From NCBI RefSeq assembly GCF_000964545.1, contig NZ_BBVD01000005.1, positions 248,001 through 312,000 of the forward strand: a stretch of DNA of 64,000 bases, written 5' to 3'. Numbering within the stretch: position 1 is the stretch's first letter; the number at the start of each line of letters is the position of its first letter. The position numbers and the translations under genes are program-made. Shown piece after piece: positions 8,530 to 16,570 of the stretch. Under the pieces are notes generated by a model that did not search any database, was not told where the DNA came from, and saw only the letters and a program-made list of their open reading frames with translations. The DNA comes from Comamonas thiooxydans (lineage in GTDB: Bacteria > Pseudomonadota > Gammaproteobacteria > Burkholderiales > Burkholderiaceae_C).

Positions 8530-9365
8530 TGGGTCTTCTCCTCGGTTTGTGCTTCAGGCGCGGCAGCCAGATGTTTCGCCAAGGACTCGTCGCCTTCGAC
8601 CAAATAGCTTTCTACTGCTGGGTAATCAATTGGGTAGTAAGGCCAGCAGGACCCGGGCCACGCGCCCTTGGGCACCACAGAGAACGCTTCGACCATGAAG
8701 TAAGGCACCACCGTAGATTCAGGGTTGTCTTGAAATACCTGTGTATCAACGACTTTTTCTGCAACGACCAGAACACTGCGCGAAGCACGGCTCATGATGC
8801 GGTCCCAGTGAGATGTTCCTGCGATGCGCACATTCCCTTGCTGGTCAACCTCCGAGGCATGCAGCACCGCATAGTCCGGCTGAATGGCGGGAATAACGTA
8901 CACCGGCTCAGCATTTCCGTAGGGGTCAGGCAGGCTCACCCAACCGTTCAATGCGGGGAGGTCACTTCCATGCAGGCCAGCGCACGGCTGGAAAGGGATG
9001 CCGTATGCCGCAGCTCGAAGTCCTGCAGTCAAGCTTGCACAGGCATGCTCTTCAAGCTCAACGGCTTTGCTCTCAATGGCTTTGCGATACCAGGGCGCTA
9101 GCCCAAAGTTCCCCTCCATTGCGACGATGCCCGCGCGAACCTTGCGCACGACACCCGCTCGACAAAGGATATCGATGTCATACCCTGGCGACTGCTTAAC
9201 GATTTCAAGGTCACGCTTTCCCTGCCGTATCAGTTCACGGATGAACGCAAACGGGCCGCGGTGGAGGAAACTACCGCCGATGGCGAGCGATGCACCGTTC
9301 GGCACTCTAGCGACAAGCTCCTGCAAGGGAACACTTTTATTCTTACCAGCGAATCCAGATGGCAT
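8526..9365 (-). CDS. CoA-transferase family I alpha-type subunit (GctA/IpdA-like)
   Basis: A 279-residue partner of the gene at 7795. The chosen start is ATG 9363-9365, which has AAGGAAG at the right distance; an earlier in-frame TTG at 9392 is less likely. Visible family features are the N-terminal LVARVPNGASLAIGG glycine-rich loop, VKQSPGYDIDILCRAGVVRKV, the LTAGLRAAAYGIPFQP helix-strand and the HASEVDQQGNVRI motif. By eye alignment, the position of the Glu thought important in IpdA (just before GM in mycobacterial IpdA) is Cys here, so equivalence to the steroid enzyme is not assured. It sits between the hydratase gene (27 bp gap) and the beta subunit gene (4-bp overlap). Confidence 0.8.
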   Translation of the reverse strand: MPSGFAGKNKSVPLQELVARVPNGASLAIGGSFLHRGPFAFIRELIRQGKRDLEIVKQSPGYDIDILCRAGVVRKVRAGIVAMEGNFGLAPWYRKAIESKAVELEEHACASLTAGLRAAAYGIPFQPCAGLHGSDLPALNGWVSLPDPYGNAEPVYVIPAIQPDYAVLHASEVDQQGNVRIAGTSHWDRIMSRASRSVLVVAEKVVDTQVFQDNPESTVVPYFMVEAFSVVPKGAWPGSCWPYYPIDYPAVESYLVEGDESLAKHLAAAPEAQTEEKTQ

Positions 9366-9392
9366 AAGACTTCCTTGTGTGTGACTGCTCAA

Positions 9393-10112
9393 TTACTTGT
9401 CAAGGTATTTGTACAACCTGTCCTTAAGACCAGGCCGTGCAGCAGAGCGCACGAGATTTGCCAAGTCAGAATCAGCTTGCACTGTGTCAAGCACGCGATA
9501 AAGCTGAGCTCGAGTGGCATCATCAAGTTCAACTGCAAGCGCCTGGCTCTCTTCGGTCGCATTCGCCCATTCATCCTGCGTGAGCACCTGCTGGACAAAG
9601 CCCATCTGCACTGCAGCTTCCACATTGAAAGGACGCGTTGCACCGAGAAGCTCTAAGGCCTTCTGTGTTCCTACCAAGTCCGCAAAGCGCCGTGTGCCGA
9701 GCACTAGGCCAAACTTCAACCCTGGCATGCGAAACATACTGTCGACGGTGGCAACACGCCGACGACATACAGCGAATAGGTCTACGCCCGCTCCGAAAAC
9801 CTTACCGTGAGCAAGCGCGACCGTGTATGCGCAAGACGTTGCTACGGCCTGCAGGAGCTGCTCAATGCGGATGAACCGAAGGACCAAATCACCTTCGCTT
9901 TGCGCATTCAGGTCCGATAGGTCAAAACCAGCACAGAAGCTTTTGCCTGCACCGCGAAAGACCAGAAGCCGAGCGCCCTCTGTATTTGCCTTCTGCACAC
10001 CCTCCAGCAATGCATCTACTAGCTCTGCATTGAGCGCATTCAGCTTCTCAGGTCGATTGAGAGTGAAAGTCCAGCACTTTCCGCTGACCTGAATATCCAG
10101 GACGTCAGTCAT
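9393..10112 (-). CDS. Enoyl-CoA hydratase/isomerase family protein
   Basis: A 239-residue crotonase-fold protein. The oxyanion-hole segments LLVFRGAGKSFCAGFDLSDL (near residues 45-65) and ALAHGKVFGAGVDLFAVC (near 100-118) are conserved. In canonical hydratases two Glu residues in the active site do the water addition; the second segment here, RVATVDSMFRMPGLKFGL, has no obvious Glu at the usual PEIxLG position (PGLKFGL instead), so a lyase, isomerase or hydrolase variant is possible. It starts at ATG 10112, overlapping the CaiB gene stop by 4 bp (ATGA), and is the second gene of the operon. Confidence 0.82.
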   Translation of the reverse strand: MTDVLDIQVSGKCWTFTLNRPEKLNALNAELVDALLEGVQKANTEGARLLVFRGAGKSFCAGFDLSDLNAQSEGDLVLRFIRIEQLLQAVATSCAYTVALAHGKVFGAGVDLFAVCRRRVATVDSMFRMPGLKFGLVLGTRRFADLVGTQKALELLGATRPFNVEAAVQMGFVQQVLTQDEWANATEESQALAVELDDATRAQLYRVLDTVQADSDLANLVRSAARPGLKDRLYKYLDK

Positions 10113-11275
10113 GCAACCTCCTTGGTGGAGACACGGAGCGGGCCAAGCACCTGCTGGTTGTGCTCGCCGAGAGATGGTGGCCGCAAGCGCACGGGAAGCG
10201 TTTGAGCATCAAACCGAACTGGTGATACGAAAGTTCGGGTCTTGACGCCGTTCGGTAATTCAAGCGGCTGAACCCATTGCATATGCTCAACTTGTGGGTC
10301 TGCCAGCACTTCCGAGTAGCGGTTGATGGGTGCGCACGGCACCCCTGCAGTTCGGAATCGCTCTAACCAAGTGGCCGTGTCGGCATGAATGAACTCAGCT
10401 TCAAGGATGACAAGCAGCTCGTCCTGGTACTGGGCACGCAGGGTCGGAGTAAGGAATCTTGTGTCCTCCAACAGTTCCATCCGACCAACAACCTCACAGA
10501 CAGAACGCCACAATGCGTTGTTGCCAGCGGCCATGCCAAAGTAGCCGTCCGCCGAACGGAAAACTCGATAAGGAGCATTGCGCGGATGCGCAGAGCCCAT
10601 CGCACGTGGGTCACGTCCACTACCAAAGTACTCTGAGGTCTGAAGGGCCGCGATACCCAAAGTGGCCCCCAACATCGGCACATCCAAGTGGACTCCTTGA
10701 CCACTCATTTGTGCAGCCCGCAATGCAGCAGTAATGGAGAAGGCTGCATACAAGCCTGCTGAGAAATCGGCCAACGGGACGCCGCACTTAACGGGAGCAC
10801 CACCCTCTTCTCCTGTAATGCTCATGATGCCGCTCATGGCCTGAACAGTGAGGTCGAATCCGCCTTCCTTTGCCCTCGGACCAGATTGCCCGTACGCCGA
10901 AATCGAGCAATACACCAACTGCTGGTTTTCCACTTTAAGGTCTTTGTAGCCCAGTCCTAAGCGGTCCATTACACCAGGACGGTTGTTCTCAATGAGCACG
11001 TCAGCACTGCGAACCAACTCACGCAGCAGTTCCACGTCAGCCGCGTCCTTGAGGTTAAGGGTCACCGACTTCTTGTTGCGATTGAGCGATGCGAAGTTCT
11101 CGCTGTATCCGTCCTTGATTGGCGGCCAACTGCGCAGGGTGTCCCCTCCCTCCGGGTTCTCCACCTTGACCAGGTCAGCACCCATGTCGGCCAGCAGCAT
11201 CCCGCAAAACGGCCCCGCCGCAACGTTGCAAATCTCAATCACTTTGATGCCGTCCAGCGGCAATTGTTGGCTCAT
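10109..11275 (-). CDS. CaiB/BaiF-type (family III) CoA-transferase
   Basis: A 388-residue family III CoA-transferase, expected to move CoA between carboxylic acids through an aspartyl-CoA thioester. The N-terminal signature GIKVIEICNVAAGPFCGMLLADMGADLVKVE is followed by NRNKKSVTLNLKD, and the catalytic Asp probably lies in LADFSAGLYAAFSI (near residue 168). It is the first gene of the minus-strand operon, has GGAG 9 bp upstream of ATG 11275, and faces a divergent Bug-type binding protein gene. Together they suggest uptake and CoA activation of an organic acid. The presence of both this enzyme and a separate AMP-dependent ligase gives the operon two possible activation steps. Confidence 0.9.
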   Translation of the reverse strand: MSQQLPLDGIKVIEICNVAAGPFCGMLLADMGADLVKVENPEGGDTLRSWPPIKDGYSENFASLNRNKKSVTLNLKDAADVELLRELVRSADVLIENNRPGVMDRLGLGYKDLKVENQQLVYCSISAYGQSGPRAKEGGFDLTVQAMSGIMSITGEEGGAPVKCGVPLADFSAGLYAAFSITAALRAAQMSGQGVHLDVPMLGATLGIAALQTSEYFGSGRDPRAMGSAHPRNAPYRVFRSADGYFGMAAGNNALWRSVCEVVGRMELLEDTRFLTPTLRAQYQDELLVILEAEFIHADTATWLERFRTAGVPCAPINRYSEVLADPQVEHMQWVQPLELPNGVKTRTFVSPVRFDAQTLPVRLRPPSLGEHNQQVLGPLRVSTKEVA

Positions 11276-11353
11276 GTTGTCTCCAGAAAGAAGGGCAATT
11301 CGCTAACGAAGCGGCGGGTTGGGTGCATCCCCTAATCCTTGCCGCGTTGACAA

Positions 11354-11381
11354 ATCCTACCAGCAACACTCATGATGTCAA
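11354..11381 (-). promoter_or_regulatory. Candidate sigma70 promoter for the catabolic operon
   Basis: Read on the minus strand, TTGACA (11381-11376) is followed after 16 bp by TAGGAT (11359-11354), about 80 bp upstream of the CaiB gene start. The -35 is a perfect consensus match and the -10 matches four of six. The candidate regulator site at 11399-11415 lies just upstream of this -35. Confidence 0.45.
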
Positions 11382-11398
11382 CAAATTATGAGACATTC

Positions 11399-11415
11399 AT
11401 CCCAATTTTTAGGAT
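11399..11415. promoter_or_regulatory. Candidate IclR operator in the divergent promoter
   Basis: The 17-bp sequence ATCCCAATTTTTAGGAT is an inverted repeat with 7-base arms and a 3-base spacer, with one mismatch between arms. The same ATCCCAA-N3-TTGGGA(T/C) architecture occurs directly upstream of the iclR-type gene at 14123-14139. It lies between the two divergent transcription units, which makes it a likely binding site for that regulator. Confidence 0.5.
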
Positions 11416-11485
11416 CAAAAAGAATTGAGCAGAGTTCCCCGGTACGTGTACATCAACCAGCCCCAGGGGCAGAAGGAGACAAAAG

Positions 11486-12451
11486 ATGATTCAACGACGC
11501 CAACTTTTGGTAGGTATGGCCGGAGTCGCATGTGCTGGGCCACTCCTGGCTCAGCAGTGGCCCGCGAAGCCTGTTCGGGTCATAACGCCATACCCTCCTG
11601 GCGGAGCAACCGATATCACGGCACGAATCTATGCGCAGCATCTGACGCAGTTGATGGGGCAGCCTTTTGTCATCGAAAACCGGGCGGGTGCGGGAGGTGA
11701 AATAGGTGCAACAGCTGTCGCAAACAGTCCTGGAGATGGCTACTCCTTGCTGTTTGGAGCCATTGGCAGTCTTGCCATCCACGCTGTCATCCCCACTCAA
11801 AAGCCACCCTATGAACTCATGACGGCACTGACCGGGGTCTCTATGGGCAGCTCTGTACCGCTGGCAATAGCGGTACGGGGCGATTTAGGTGCGAACTCCA
11901 TCAATGAGCTCATTAAGCTCAGCAAGACTGGTGGCAAAGGCCTAACCTTTGGCTCCGCCGGCAATGGCTCGACACAACACATGACTGGCGAGTACTTCCA
12001 ACAGACCGCCAGCACAAAGATGACTCATGTCCCGTACAAAGGCAGCGGCCCTGCTGTTGCGGACCTGCTGGGCGGGCAGATTGACCTGGTATTTGAGACG
12101 CTCCCAGCGCTCGCCTCCCAGGTCTCGGGCGGCAAGCTACGCATCCTCGCGGTGACCAGCGACAAGCGCAGCGACATGCTTCCCAATGTTCCGACTCTTA
12201 AGGAGGCTGGCTTTCCAGACTTCGAAGTCACGACCTACTACGGACTACTTGCCCCTAAATCGACACCACCTGCCATCGTGGCTCAGCTCTCGAAGACGAT
12301 GCAGGACATTTCCAAGATGCCGGAAGTGCGTCAAGCACTGCAGAAGCAAGGTGCCGATGCCTTTGCAAGCACGCCCGAAACAACAACCAAGCTCATCCAA
12401 TCCGAGGTTTCGAAATGGGGCCAGGTTCAGAAGCTTGCTCAAGTGCAATAA
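11486..12451 (+). CDS. Bug-family periplasmic solute-binding protein (TctC-like)
   Basis: A 321-residue extracytoplasmic binding protein. It has a signal peptide (MIQRRQLLVGMAGVACAGPLLAQ, cleaved near residue 23) and the family hallmark WPAKPVRVITPYPPGGATDITAR just after it. Further family segments are VIENRAGAGGEIGA and VPYKGSGPAVADLLGGQIDLVFE, which line the carboxylate pocket. Bug proteins bind organic acids or amides, and in some cases feed TctAB transporters; no tctAB genes are present here. A strong Shine-Dalgarno (AGAAGGAGA) precedes ATG 11486. It is the first gene of the divergent unit and is followed after 15 bp by an FAD enzyme gene, so it probably captures the substrate of the catabolic cluster. 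Confidence 0.9.
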   Translation: MIQRRQLLVGMAGVACAGPLLAQQWPAKPVRVITPYPPGGATDITARIYAQHLTQLMGQPFVIENRAGAGGEIGATAVANSPGDGYSLLFGAIGSLAIHAVIPTQKPPYELMTALTGVSMGSSVPLAIAVRGDLGANSINELIKLSKTGGKGLTFGSAGNGSTQHMTGEYFQQTASTKMTHVPYKGSGPAVADLLGGQIDLVFETLPALASQVSGGKLRILAVTSDKRSDMLPNVPTLKEAGFPDFEVTTYYGLLAPKSTPPAIVAQLSKTMQDISKMPEVRQALQKQGADAFASTPETTTKLIQSEVSKWGQVQKLAQVQ

Positions 12452-12466
12452 AGGAGCATCGCAATC

Positions 12467-14002
12467 ATGGAAAGAGTACGTGTAGCCGTCGTGGGAGGCG
12501 GTTCAGTCGCAACGTCGTTCATATTTCACCTTGTGCGGGCAAGACAAAGCGCCCAAAGTGCGGTCCATGAGCTTGACGTTCTGGTATTCGAGTCGAATGA
12601 AACCATTGGCCGCGGGGCCGCCTATGCCAATGACGCAGACACAAACCTGCTGAACGTTACAGCAGGCAGCATGTCCATCGCCGAGGACGACCGCCTTCAT
12701 TTCTTTCGCTGGCTCCAGCGCCACAGCATCACGCATTTCAATGGCACTGAAATTGCGCACGACTCCTTTCTGCCGCGGCCTCTTTTTGGCCAGTATCTTG
12801 AGGATGTCTACCAGGAGACTTGCGCCATAGGAACAACACTAGGAGTACATATCCGCCACATTCGAGAGACTGTTCTTGATGTTGAGGCAGGCAAGCCGAA
12901 TGGATACAAAATCACCACAGACAAGCAAAGACATCTTGCGGAGCACGTGGTCTTGTCTATCGGGAACCTGGCCTCCAACACATTCGAGACTCTACGAGGT
13001 GAAGCAGGCTACTTCGACAGTCCGTATCCGGTCCGAACGCTAGTCAAGGGAATTGCAGCTGATGCAACGGTGTGTGTGCTCGGCACAAGTCTGAGCGCCA
13101 TCGACGCGGTTGTGGCGCTCGTCGATGCTGGTCACACCGGACAGGTGTACTGCGTTTCTCGCAATGGCAGGCTTCCCTCAGTGCGAGGATTGAAGAATCG
13201 GTCCGTCACTCTAAGCCCACGTCTGCTGGCAGCTCTATCAGCTGGAAATCTAAACGACCGTCAGTTGACCTTGTCAGAGGCCATTCGTCTGTTGGCTGAT
13301 GAAATGACGCATCACGGCATAGATTTCAGTGAGGTGGTGAAACTTCAGGCTCCGCCACCGAACGCATCCTCCTACCTGGACGAGGAAATCTCGCTGTCAT
13401 CGACAAGGCCGCGCCAATGGCAGTCCCTGGGCAATGCTCTCAACGCCGTAGTCGACGCTATCTGGCAGCAGCTTGATGACCTCGAACGAGAGCGCTTTGA
13501 TGCCACGCTTCGAAGCATCTGGATGGCGCGCCGAGTAACCTTCCCCATTGAGAACGCCAAAAAACTGCAGGCCTTACTTCGCACGGAACAGCTCCAGGTT
13601 CAGCAGGGATTCCAATCGGTTAAGCCGAATTCGGAGAGTGGCCGTCAGTACTCCATCAAACTCCAAGATGGAAGCGAAATAGAAGCTGACGTGATTGTTA
13701 ACGCCACGAGTTTCTCCGCCGATACAACGCGCTCGAATTCGCCATTACTGCGAGGCCTATTGTCTCGTGGTGACGCGGTGCCTCACCGCTTCGGCGGACT
13801 TGCGGTTGACTTTGCCTCGGGAAATCTAATACGGTCCGACGGTAGTGTCGATGCTGGCATCAGCGTGCTTGGAACGATGTCGGCCGGCACGTACTTCTGG
13901 ACTAACGCCATGGACGTCAACGCACGGCTCGCTCGAGGAGTTGCAGAACGGCTTGTCCGAACGTTGTCCAAATCGTGGCGCCAAGCGGAGTGTGCTGCTT
14001 AA
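12467..14002 (+). CDS. FAD/NAD(P)-binding oxidoreductase (COG4529-like)
   Basis: A 511-residue flavoprotein. The N-terminal dinucleotide fold reads VRVAVVGGGSVATSFIFHL, followed by VFESNETIGRGAAYANDADTNLLNV, matching the YdhS/COG4529 group in which the flavin site is followed by a G-x-A-Y motif. A second Rossmann segment, ATVCVLGTSLSAIDAVVALVDAGH (near residue 200), should bind NAD(P)H, and VIVNATSFSADTT is a typical late FAD contact. It could be an N- or C-hydroxylating or Baeyer-Villiger-like monooxygenase or an oxidase; no reaction can be assigned. AAGGAG precedes ATG 12467. It is cotranscribed with the Bug gene and lies before the IclR gene, so it belongs functionally to the cluster. Confidence 0.75.
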   Translation: MERVRVAVVGGGSVATSFIFHLVRARQSAQSAVHELDVLVFESNETIGRGAAYANDADTNLLNVTAGSMSIAEDDRLHFFRWLQRHSITHFNGTEIAHDSFLPRPLFGQYLEDVYQETCAIGTTLGVHIRHIRETVLDVEAGKPNGYKITTDKQRHLAEHVVLSIGNLASNTFETLRGEAGYFDSPYPVRTLVKGIAADATVCVLGTSLSAIDAVVALVDAGHTGQVYCVSRNGRLPSVRGLKNRSVTLSPRLLAALSAGNLNDRQLTLSEAIRLLADEMTHHGIDFSEVVKLQAPPPNASSYLDEEISLSSTRPRQWQSLGNALNAVVDAIWQQLDDLERERFDATLRSIWMARRVTFPIENAKKLQALLRTEQLQVQQGFQSVKPNSESGRQYSIKLQDGSEIEADVIVNATSFSADTTRSNSPLLRGLLSRGDAVPHRFGGLAVDFASGNLIRSDGSVDAGISVLGTMSAGTYFWTNAMDVNARLARGVAERLVRTLSKSWRQAECAA

Positions 14003-14042
14003 GACAAGCAACTGCATCGACTGCCTTTGGCGATACAGTGGA

Positions 14043-14075
14043 AGCTGATGCGCCTGCCCCACATATGCATCAGCT
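14043..14075 (+). terminator. Hairpin after the FAD enzyme gene
   Basis: AGCTGATGC (14043-14051) and GCATCAGCT (14067-14075) form a perfect 9-bp stem with a 15-base loop, 40 bp after the stop codon. Only a weak T-rich stretch follows (TCTTG), so termination may be partial. Confidence 0.4.
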
Positions 14076-14122
14076 TCTTGTACATGCGATTAAGACTAGT
14101 CAATCCCAATAGTGATACGATA

Positions 14123-14139
14123 ATCCCAACATTTGGGAC
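14123..14139. promoter_or_regulatory. Candidate IclR autoregulatory operator
   Basis: ATCCCAACATTTGGGAC is an inverted repeat with 7-base arms (6 of 7 matched) and a 3-base spacer, ending 8 bp before ATG 14148. A further ATCCCAA half-site starts at 14103, exactly 20 bp upstream of the one at 14123, that is two helical turns. A GATAAT hexamer at 14119-14124 overlaps the site, so binding there would block transcription of the regulator gene. Confidence 0.55.
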
Positions 14140-14147
14140 AATTTCAT

Positions 14148-14918
14148 ATGGACAAAACGCTACTTAAGGGCCTCGCAGTACTTGAAGCAATTGCAGAGAT
14201 GCAGGGTGAGGGGCGCGTCATCGACGACGTCGCCGCTCGAGTCGGCCTGACAAGAAGCAACACTCACAGAACACTCCAGACTCTTATACATGCTGGGTAC
14301 GTGGAGCGCGACCCTATCGGCGGAGGGTTTCGCAGCACGACCAAGATGTATGCACTCGGCGTTCGACAGTTGGGGCAACTCGACTTGCGCAAAATCGCAC
14401 CCTCGTTCATGGCTGTGCTCGCAAAAGAAAGCGCAGAAACAGTGCACCTTTCCGTACTGGAAGGACAGGACGTCATCTACGTAGACAAGATTGACAGTGT
14501 GCAACCCATCCGAGCATATTCGATGGTGGGCGGGCGCGCACCAGCTTACGCCGTCGCTACTGGAAAAGCGCTGCTAGCGGCTCAGCCAACGGAGTATCTG
14601 GATAAGTTTCCCGAGCAATTGATCAAGTACACGCCGAACACTATTACGAGCAAGGAAGTCTTGAAGGCTGAGTGCACAAAAGCTCTCAGGGTCGGCTATG
14701 CAGTGAACCGCGGCGAGTGGCGTGAGGGCGTCGGAGGCTTGGCAGCAACCGTGTATGACGGGTTCGAGCGGCCAGTTGCAGCGATTGGCATTTCAGGCCC
14801 GCTTGACCGTTTGAGTGTTGCTCGCATGAAGGAGATGGCCCCCCGTGTCATCGAAATCGCAGCTGAGCTCTCAAAAGCTCTTGGCTATACGCGTGGCTAC
14901 TTCGGTGAATCGGTCTGA
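14148..14918 (+). CDS. IclR-family transcriptional regulator
   Basis: A 256-residue regulator. The N-terminal winged helix reads LLKGLAVLEAIAE...DVAARVGLTRSNTHRTLQTLIHAGYVERD, the recognition helix being SNTHRTLQTL. The ligand-binding domain follows, with ETVHLSVLEGQDVIYVDKIDS, AYAVATGKALLA, the VNRGEWREGVGGLAATVYDG loop and the closing HTH-distal helix. ATG 14148 is preferred over an in-frame TTG at 14133, which would lie inside the operator-like repeat. IclR proteins often respond to catabolic intermediates and bind paired palindromes. The repeat directly upstream and its copy in the promoter region at 11399 make it the likely controller of both flanking units. Confidence 0.9.
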   Translation: MDKTLLKGLAVLEAIAEMQGEGRVIDDVAARVGLTRSNTHRTLQTLIHAGYVERDPIGGGFRSTTKMYALGVRQLGQLDLRKIAPSFMAVLAKESAETVHLSVLEGQDVIYVDKIDSVQPIRAYSMVGGRAPAYAVATGKALLAAQPTEYLDKFPEQLIKYTPNTITSKEVLKAECTKALRVGYAVNRGEWREGVGGLAATVYDGFERPVAAIGISGPLDRLSVARMKEMAPRVIEIAAELSKALGYTRGYFGESV

Positions 14919-15024
14919 CGTCAATCACAAGGTACCAAGACTGTTCAACAGGGCTAGTGACACACCTGAGTGCGAGAACCACGGCTCACGAATTAACGGC
15001 GAATCCTGCGATATATGCGTGACC

Positions 15025-15845
15025 TCATCGACTCTCGCCGTCACTGCGGAGTTGTGATACGGCTAGCACCTCGGTTATCTGCTGAAGCATCCAGCGATAC
15101 GCTGCACCACTTGCGTGTCGCTCATGGAAAAACACCCTAACTATATGGATGGGTTCGAAAGGGGCTTGCAATATAGCCACAGGCACGTTCGCGGCAGCGC
15201 ATACAGCAATGCAGCGAGGCAAAGTCGCCAGTAAATCAGATACCGCAACGATGGATGGAGTCGCGAGCATGCTCGGCAACTCCATTGCAACATCGCAAGA
15301 GAACTTTAGTCTAAGCAGTGTGGCATTAATAACGTCCATCTCTGTATCCCACGGCAACACCGCCACATGGCGCTCTCCCGTGTAACGAGCGAGCGTGAGT
15401 TTGCCCGTTATCCGCAGTTGTCCCTCCCGCGCTAGCACTACATAGTCGTCATCAGCGAACGTGACCGAGTTCAAGCCGGGGTGGCCGTCCAGATGCGCAC
15501 CGGCAATACCCAACCCAAAATGCACTGGCTTGGACAGCAGGGCCTTCATCGAGTCCCGGCGGCGCGCGTACTCCACCTTAATACGTATGCGCGGCGCCGC
15601 CGTTTGGATGGATGCAACCAACTTAGGCCTCAAGGCGAATGTGGTGAAGTCCGTCGCAGCAAAAACAAAGGTCTGTCGGCTATTCAGCGGATTAAACGCA
15701 TGCCCCTCGCCAAGACTATTGGACAGCAGTCGAAGACCATCTTGCACATCTTCTGCCAACTTTTGCGCCTTGGCCGTCGGCCGCATGCCAGCTCCATCTC
15801 GCACGAACAACTCATCATCCAGAACCGTACGTAGCCTTTCAAACG
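15025..15845 (-). pseudogene. LysR-type regulator, N-terminal DNA-binding half deleted
   Basis: The frame contains a complete LysR effector-binding domain and the end of the linker. It begins at SFERLRTVLDDELFVRDGAGMRPTAKAQ, which is the normal sequence right after the recognition helix, and continues through TFVFAATDFTTFALRPKLVA to the C-terminal end. The first 35-40 residues with the helix-turn-helix are missing. Sequence upstream of about 15845 does not encode LysR sequence in any frame; it belongs instead to a transporter fragment on the other strand. An ATG at 15810 could start a truncated protein, but it would lack DNA binding. The ligand domain itself has no frameshift that I can see, so the loss may be recent. 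Confidence 0.8.
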
Positions 15846-16570
15846 ACAGACATCGACCCTGCGCTCTTCACTGCTGTGCGGTTGAGTGCCGGCGCGATAG
15901 TGCTGCTTGCAATGAAGCGATTGCACTTTATGCCTTCTGAAGGTGCGCGCGAAGCGTGGACATCCGCGGCAATCCTATTTGGACGCCATTGCAATGTTCT
16001 ATGCCTATCGAGGTATAGGGACTGGAACAGGTGCTCTCGTTTTATTCGCGGCGGCGCAGGTACCCATGGCATTACATCGCTACCGCAGAGGGGAGCGGAC
16101 CAGTGTATTTGGCGTCTTGCTCGCATTCGCGGGCCTGATTGCGTTCCTACGACCTGGGAAGTTATCAGCAACATTGGGGCCTGCCGCACTCATAGCGTTG
16201 CCCGGCCTCGCTTGGGGACTGTATTCGCTGCGTGGCCGTGCGACCGGCAGAGCTGTCCGCTGGACAGCGGACAGTTTTATTTATGCAGTTCCGTTGACTC
16301 TTGCATGGCTGTTGCCGACCGCGTCGTCCATCAGACAACCTAGGCCTGTTCTACGGAGCCTTGTCAGGGGCCATCACATCCGCTTAGTACTATGTCCTGT
16401 GGTCCTGGGTTCGCAACCAGCTCACCGCAACAGGGGCTGGAGCCATCCAACTATCGGTACCGGTGCTTAGCGTAGTGCCTTGAGCACTGGTGCGCGATAA
16501 ACGAGTGACTGCCTACAGCCGGCTAGCCGAGCGTCACTTTGACAGGCGTTGCCCTTATTTCTTTGCGCAC
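15838..16570 (+). pseudogene. EamA/DMT-family transporter pseudogene
   Basis: Homology to a drug/metabolite transporter is spread over three frames. It opens without a start at QTTDIDPALFTAVRLSAGAIVLL (about 15838-15907), shifts near 15985 to DAIAMFYAYRGIGTGTGALVLFAAAQ and FGVLLAFAGLIAFLRPG...ALPGLAWGLYSLRG, and shifts again near 16330 to LGLFYGALSGAITSA. A stop (TAG 16385-16387) follows, then in the same frame YYVLWSWVRNQLTATGAGAIQLSVPVLS. A last remnant, SVTLTGVALISL, lies at about 16530-16565. The N-terminal 30 or so residues are absent. It is divergent from the truncated LysR fragment and abuts it, with no spacer, near 15840. The gene is certainly not functional. Confidence 0.85.

Noticed and set aside
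8526..9365. Naming the alpha/beta pair glutaconate CoA-transferase
   Set aside because: The key Glu of the transferase is absent from the beta subunit, so the specific name would be misleading.
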